DNA of 64,000 nt from Komarekiella atlantica HA4396-MV6 (lineage in GTDB: Bacteria; Cyanobacteriota; Cyanobacteriia; Cyanobacteriales; Nostocaceae): the NCBI GenBank assembly GCA_019359395.1, contig JAHHHK010000007.1:1-64000 (forward strand), given 5' to 3'. Shown here one piece after another: positions 62,606-64,000 of this stretch. How positions within the stretch are numbered: the stretch's first letter is position 1; every line of letters begins with the position of its first letter. Position numbers and translations under genes: made by a program. Under the pieces are notes generated by a model that saw only the letters and a program-made list of their open reading frames with translations, searched no databases and had not been told where the DNA came from.

Positions 62606-63394
62606 ATGGTTCTACAAGTTAAACCCAGCCACAAAGAACCAACTGTTACCTGGGAGACACTTCCAGCCGACTTTATTTTACCTGACGATCCAGTGGAAAA
62701 TATTCAGCAACCCTCTCTCGCTGCGGCGCTTACTGATGCTTTGGGTAGCGCAGGACGCATTCAACCCCAAATGCTGATTGGTTCTAATTTTGGACTGGTA
62801 GCCACAGTCAACAAAAAAATCGTTGTTAAAGCACCTGACTGGCTTTACGTCCCTCAAGTGAAACCTGTAGCAGATAATGTAATTCGTCGTAGTTATACCC
62901 CGAATTTAGAAGGCGCTGCTGTGGCTGTGGTGATGGAGTTTCTATCAGACACCGAGGGTGGAGAATTATCAGTGCGCTCAACTCCACCCTATGGCAAACT
63001 CTATTTTTACGAACGGATTCTTGAGGTTCTAGCCTACGTAACCTACGACCCCTACGAACCCAGTTTAGAAGTACGATGCTTGCAAAATGGACAATATATT
63101 TTACAGCAAGTAGATGCCAATGGACGTTTCTGGATTTCTGAGTTAGAGTTATTTCTCGGAATTTGGTACGGTGAAAGACTTTGCCAAACCACAAATTGGC
63201 TGCGTTGGTGGGATAGAGAAGGAAACTTACTGTTGTGGAGCGACGAACAAGCTGAACAAGAACGTCAGCGTGCTGAACAAGAACGTCAGCGTGCTGAACA
63301 AGAGCGTCAACGTGCTGAACAAGAACGTCAGCGTGCTGATATTTTAGCAGCTAAGTTACGCGAGCTAAATATTGACCCGGATGCGATCGCATAA
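62606..63394 (+). CDS. Uma2 family protein with C-terminal coiled coil
   Basis: A 262-residue Uma2 protein of the class with a C-terminal helix. The N-terminal half reads LPDDPVENIQ then KKIVVKAPDWLYVPQVKP (about 70-87); MEFLSDTEGGELSVRSTPPY (about 112-131) is a family landmark. Four identical-in-frame blocks of AEQERQR (about 216-243) form a Glu/Arg heptad coiled coil, encoded by four 21-bp repeats at 63251-63334. The protein ends LAAKLRELNIDPDAIA. The coil probably mediates oligomerisation; copy number of such units varies among relatives. Function unknown. Confidence 0.88.
   Translation: MVLQVKPSHKEPTVTWETLPADFILPDDPVENIQQPSLAAALTDALGSAGRIQPQMLIGSNFGLVATVNKKIVVKAPDWLYVPQVKPVADNVIRRSYTPNLEGAAVAVVMEFLSDTEGGELSVRSTPPYGKLYFYERILEVLAYVTYDPYEPSLEVRCLQNGQYILQQVDANGRFWISELELFLGIWYGERLCQTTNWLRWWDREGNLLLWSDEQAEQERQRAEQERQRAEQERQRAEQERQRADILAAKLRELNIDPDAIA
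63251..63334 (+). repeat. Four 21-bp coding repeats in the Uma2 gene
   Basis: GCTGAACAAGAACGTCAGCG plus T is repeated four times with minor changes in the third copy. Each unit encodes AEQERQR. Such in-frame units can expand or contract by slippage, changing coiled-coil length. Confidence 0.9.
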
Positions 63395-63486
63395 AAAGAA
63401 TAAAGGGGTAATAAACTTTGCAAGAAAGGGTGTGTGCTGAGTACATTAGTACTTAGTTACTTAGCACATACGTGTATTCAAGTTTC

Positions 63487-64000
63487 ATGAAACAGCAAAA
63501 AAATCAATTTAGTCATCTCACGGCAATAGAAAGAACTTACCTATCATTCCCTGCCCAGTTTTTATTTAATCAAAACTTGCTACACGGCAAAATCCTAGAT
63601 TTTGGTTGTGGTTTTGGTAACGATGTTAAATTGTTGCGCCAAAAGGGTTGTGATATTACAGGTTATGACCCTTATTATTTTCCACAGTATCCTGATGATA
63701 AATTTGATACAATTATTTGCTTTTATGTTTTAAATGTATTGTTGCTTGAAGAACAAGCTAATGTTCTTATGGAAGTATCACACTTATTAAAACCAGGCGG
63801 TAAAGCTTATTATGTTGTGAGAAGGGATCTTAAAAAAGAAGGTTTTAGAGAACATTATATACATAAAAAACCTACATATCAATGTATTGTAAAACTTCCC
63901 TTTCAATCAATTTATTTAGATGAAAATCGAGAATTTTATGAATATATCCATTATAATCATCAGCATAATTCATCTAATAAGTGTATATTTTGCAATCCTT
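63487..64000 (+). CDS. Class I SAM methyltransferase, probably fused to HIT; truncated by window end
   Basis: The frame from ATG 63487 is open to the window end (171 codons visible). Motif I of class I methyltransferases is ILDFGCGFGNDVKLL (about 38-52) for SAM binding, followed by DITGYDPYYFPQY and LKPGGKAYYVVRRDL (about 104-118). The last visible residues, NKCIFCNP, are the typical beginning of a HIT-family domain. I therefore expect a fused methyltransferase-HIT protein, an architecture I have seen annotated in bacteria. Start choice is the first ATG; a weak RBS precedes it. The C-terminal domain lies outside the window. Confidence 0.8.
   Translation, partial: MKQQKNQFSHLTAIERTYLSFPAQFLFNQNLLHGKILDFGCGFGNDVKLLRQKGCDITGYDPYYFPQYPDDKFDTIICFYVLNVLLLEEQANVLMEVSHLLKPGGKAYYVVRRDLKKEGFREHYIHKKPTYQCIVKLPFQSIYLDENREFYEYIHYNHQHNSSNKCIFCNP

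Noticed and set aside
1-64000. tRNA or rRNA genes
   Set aside because: No cloverleaf-like TTCGANTC arm with matching acceptor stem was found in the intergenic regions by eye; a tRNAscan run would settle it.

Overview
The window comes from a filamentous, probably heterocyst-forming (Nostocales-type) cyanobacterium. I infer this from frequent GCGATCGC (HIP1) palindromes, an rbcL-rbcX-rbcS cluster with a form IB large subunit, a Rubisco activase with a C-terminal small-subunit-like module, a close orthologue of Anabaena sensory rhodopsin, many Uma2-family genes, a microviridin-type graspetide locus, and many short dispersed palindromes and tandem repeats. I cannot name the genus. No rRNA, tRNA or CRISPR array was seen.

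Left part (1-13.3 kb): a DUF2267 gene and a phosphoribosyltransferase. Next is a 5.7-kb alpha-2-macroglobulin lipoprotein gene divergent from pbpC (penicillin-binding protein 1C), a pairing also known in enterobacteria. Just after pbpC a DUF433 gene is split in two by a 1391-bp transposase-less element. The element carries an IsrB-like OMEGA nickase (PLMP motif, RuvC, no HNH) and a probable omega RNA region. The two gene halves rejoin in frame exactly at the element ends, so the inserted unit, its presumptive guide and its target-adjacent motif can be read directly.

Middle (13.3-29.4 kb): small secreted or membrane proteins, the sensory rhodopsin followed by a luciferase-like flavin oxidoreductase rather than the known transducer gene, a proline-rich mini-lipoprotein, a frameshifted phospholipase D pseudogene, a glycogen-debranching-type glucosidase, an MscS channel, a holin-like membrane protein, a lipoprotein-anchored Fe/Mn superoxide dismutase, an efflux adaptor and a glycosyltransferase. 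MITE-like elements and hairpin arrays lie between them.

Conflict and peptide region (29.4-43.2 kb): a Trypco1 gene overlaps a trypsin/nSTAND/WD40 protein of 1397 residues, followed by a hicBA toxin-antitoxin pair. This looks like a small conflict-system island. Then come glyS and murD. After murD is a graspetide locus: a precursor with three TxK(Y/F)PSD cores and a degenerate out-of-frame fourth core just downstream, then MvdC-like and MvdD-like ATP-grasp ligases separated by a hairpin-repeat array. A vMAP-type AAA ATPase gene converges on it.

Right part (43.4-64 kb): manA, an FMN reductase, rca, the rbcLXS operon, a propeller lipoprotein-like sensor protein, panB, Uma2 genes, and an iron-siderophore uptake cluster (MFS exporter, FhuF-like reductase, substrate-binding lipoprotein, AMIN-TonB receptor, AraC regulator). 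Ahead of the receptor lie a 9-1-9 palindrome and a pair of 16-bp direct repeats that look like operators. The window ends inside a methyltransferase gene, probably fused to a HIT domain.
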